A DNA stretch of 64,000 bases, taken from NCBI RefSeq assembly GCF_009646335.1, contig NZ_WJBU01000012.1, forward strand, positions 1 to 64,000, written 5' to 3'. The first letter of the stretch is position 1, and each line of letters starts with the position of its first letter. The notes beneath the pieces were generated by a model. It was given only the letters and a program-made list of their open reading frames with translations, was not told the DNA's origin and did not search any database. Below are positions 63,782-64,000 of this stretch, piece after piece. Source of the stretch: Caenimonas koreensis DSM 17982 (GTDB lineage: Bacteria > Pseudomonadota > Gammaproteobacteria > Burkholderiales > Burkholderiaceae_C). The translations under genes were made by a program, and so were the position numbers.

Positions 63782-64000
63782 TCAGGACTGGGACGGGAAG
63801 ATGCCCTGTAGCGCGATGATGTAGTTCAGCGTCAGGTACGGCATCATGTTTTCGTGCGGCTGGCTGCCCCCTATGTTCGTGACCGCAGTTGGCGACATGC
63901 TCACCAATGACGCGTACGGCCCATAGAGATTCAGCGCCGCACTCTGCCCACCCTGCTGCGCAACCTGTCCGCCAGCGAAGGTCTTGCCAGTCGGAACGCT
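63782..64000 (-). CDS. Phage tail collar (Mdp-like) protein, C-terminal part
   Basis: The minus strand ends with the sequence ENMMPYLTLNYIIALQGIFP just before the TGA at 63784-63782. This C-terminus is typical of tail collar / microcystin-dependent (MdpB) family proteins, which are domesticated phage tail-collar homologues found in many bacteria. The start is beyond the right edge. Next to it are the GNAT and DUF6916-like genes, a known cluster companion set. Confidence 0.85.
   Translation of the reverse strand, partial: SVPTGKTFAGGQVAQQGGQSAALNLYGPYASLVSMSPTAVTNIGGSQPHENMMPYLTLNYIIALQGIFPSQS

Noticed and set aside
63782..64000. Prophage
   Set aside because: The tail-collar gene has the companions of a domesticated Mdp-like cluster, and no integrase, capsid or terminase genes are visible.

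Overview
The window looks like chromosome from a high-GC betaproteobacterium of the order Burkholderiales, probably Comamonadaceae-like. Supporting this are the block ffh / cytochrome c assembly protein / pilS-pilR / ampD / nrdA-nrdB, a lysine- and alanine-rich histone H1-like protein, the dusB-fis-purH operon, and phenylacetate (paaG-paaI-paaK) genes. Genes are tightly packed, with many 1-4 bp start/stop overlaps. I see one tRNA gene (Met, CAT), no rRNA genes and no CRISPR array.

Layout. Positions 1-530: the end of an insertion sequence, probably IS3 family, cuts into a chromosomal gene. 0.6-3.6 kb: a LanC-like protein coupled to an alpha/beta hydrolase, then a glycine-zipper envelope protein. 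3.8-6.3 kb: small membrane proteins, including a TMEM175-type channel. 6.3-12.4 kb: a SEC-C protein, a YgjP-like metallopeptidase, an RlmN-like radical SAM enzyme, katG, a VanX-type D-Ala-D-Ala dipeptidase and a RIO kinase. 12.4-16.5 kb: a degenerate GyrB-like ATPase domain protein, divergent from an AAA+ ATPase / subtilase pair that matches the ietAS plasmid-stability and anti-phage module. 16.6-22.2 kb: PNPOx/GAF proteins, psd, amn and small proteins. 22.2-28.4 kb: a LysR regulator divergent from a GST-PNPOx pair, an MCE lipid-transport operon with no ATPase gene beside it, and an HxlR regulator divergent from a SnoaL-like protein. 28.5-34.6 kb: histone H1-like gene, nrdB, nrdA with a long leader and an NrdR-like box, and ampD. 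34.6-42.8 kb: pilSR, cytochrome assembly protein, ffh, an odd G17/C21 hairpin region, and miaB. 42.8-48.2 kb: tRNA-Met, an ECF sigma factor with a putative anti-sigma factor, and the paa genes. 48.2-49.6 kb: two inverted copies of an identical 48-bp core, each inside its own unrelated palindrome, around one orphan exported protein. 49.6-58.2 kb: DUF3108 protein, M61 peptidase, DsbC, UbiH-like hydroxylase, MOSC protein, a GGDEF-like membrane protein and ychF. 58.2-64 kb: YqaA, dusB-fis-purH, an NHL-repeat lipoprotein, then DUF6916, GNAT and phage tail-collar (Mdp-like) genes running off the edge.

The least explained items are the paired core-in-palindrome elements at 48.2-49.5 kb, the ietAS locus beside a GHKL protein that lacks its catalytic residues, and the G17/C21 tract, which may be an assembly artefact. 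All family calls come from reading motifs; no database search was run.
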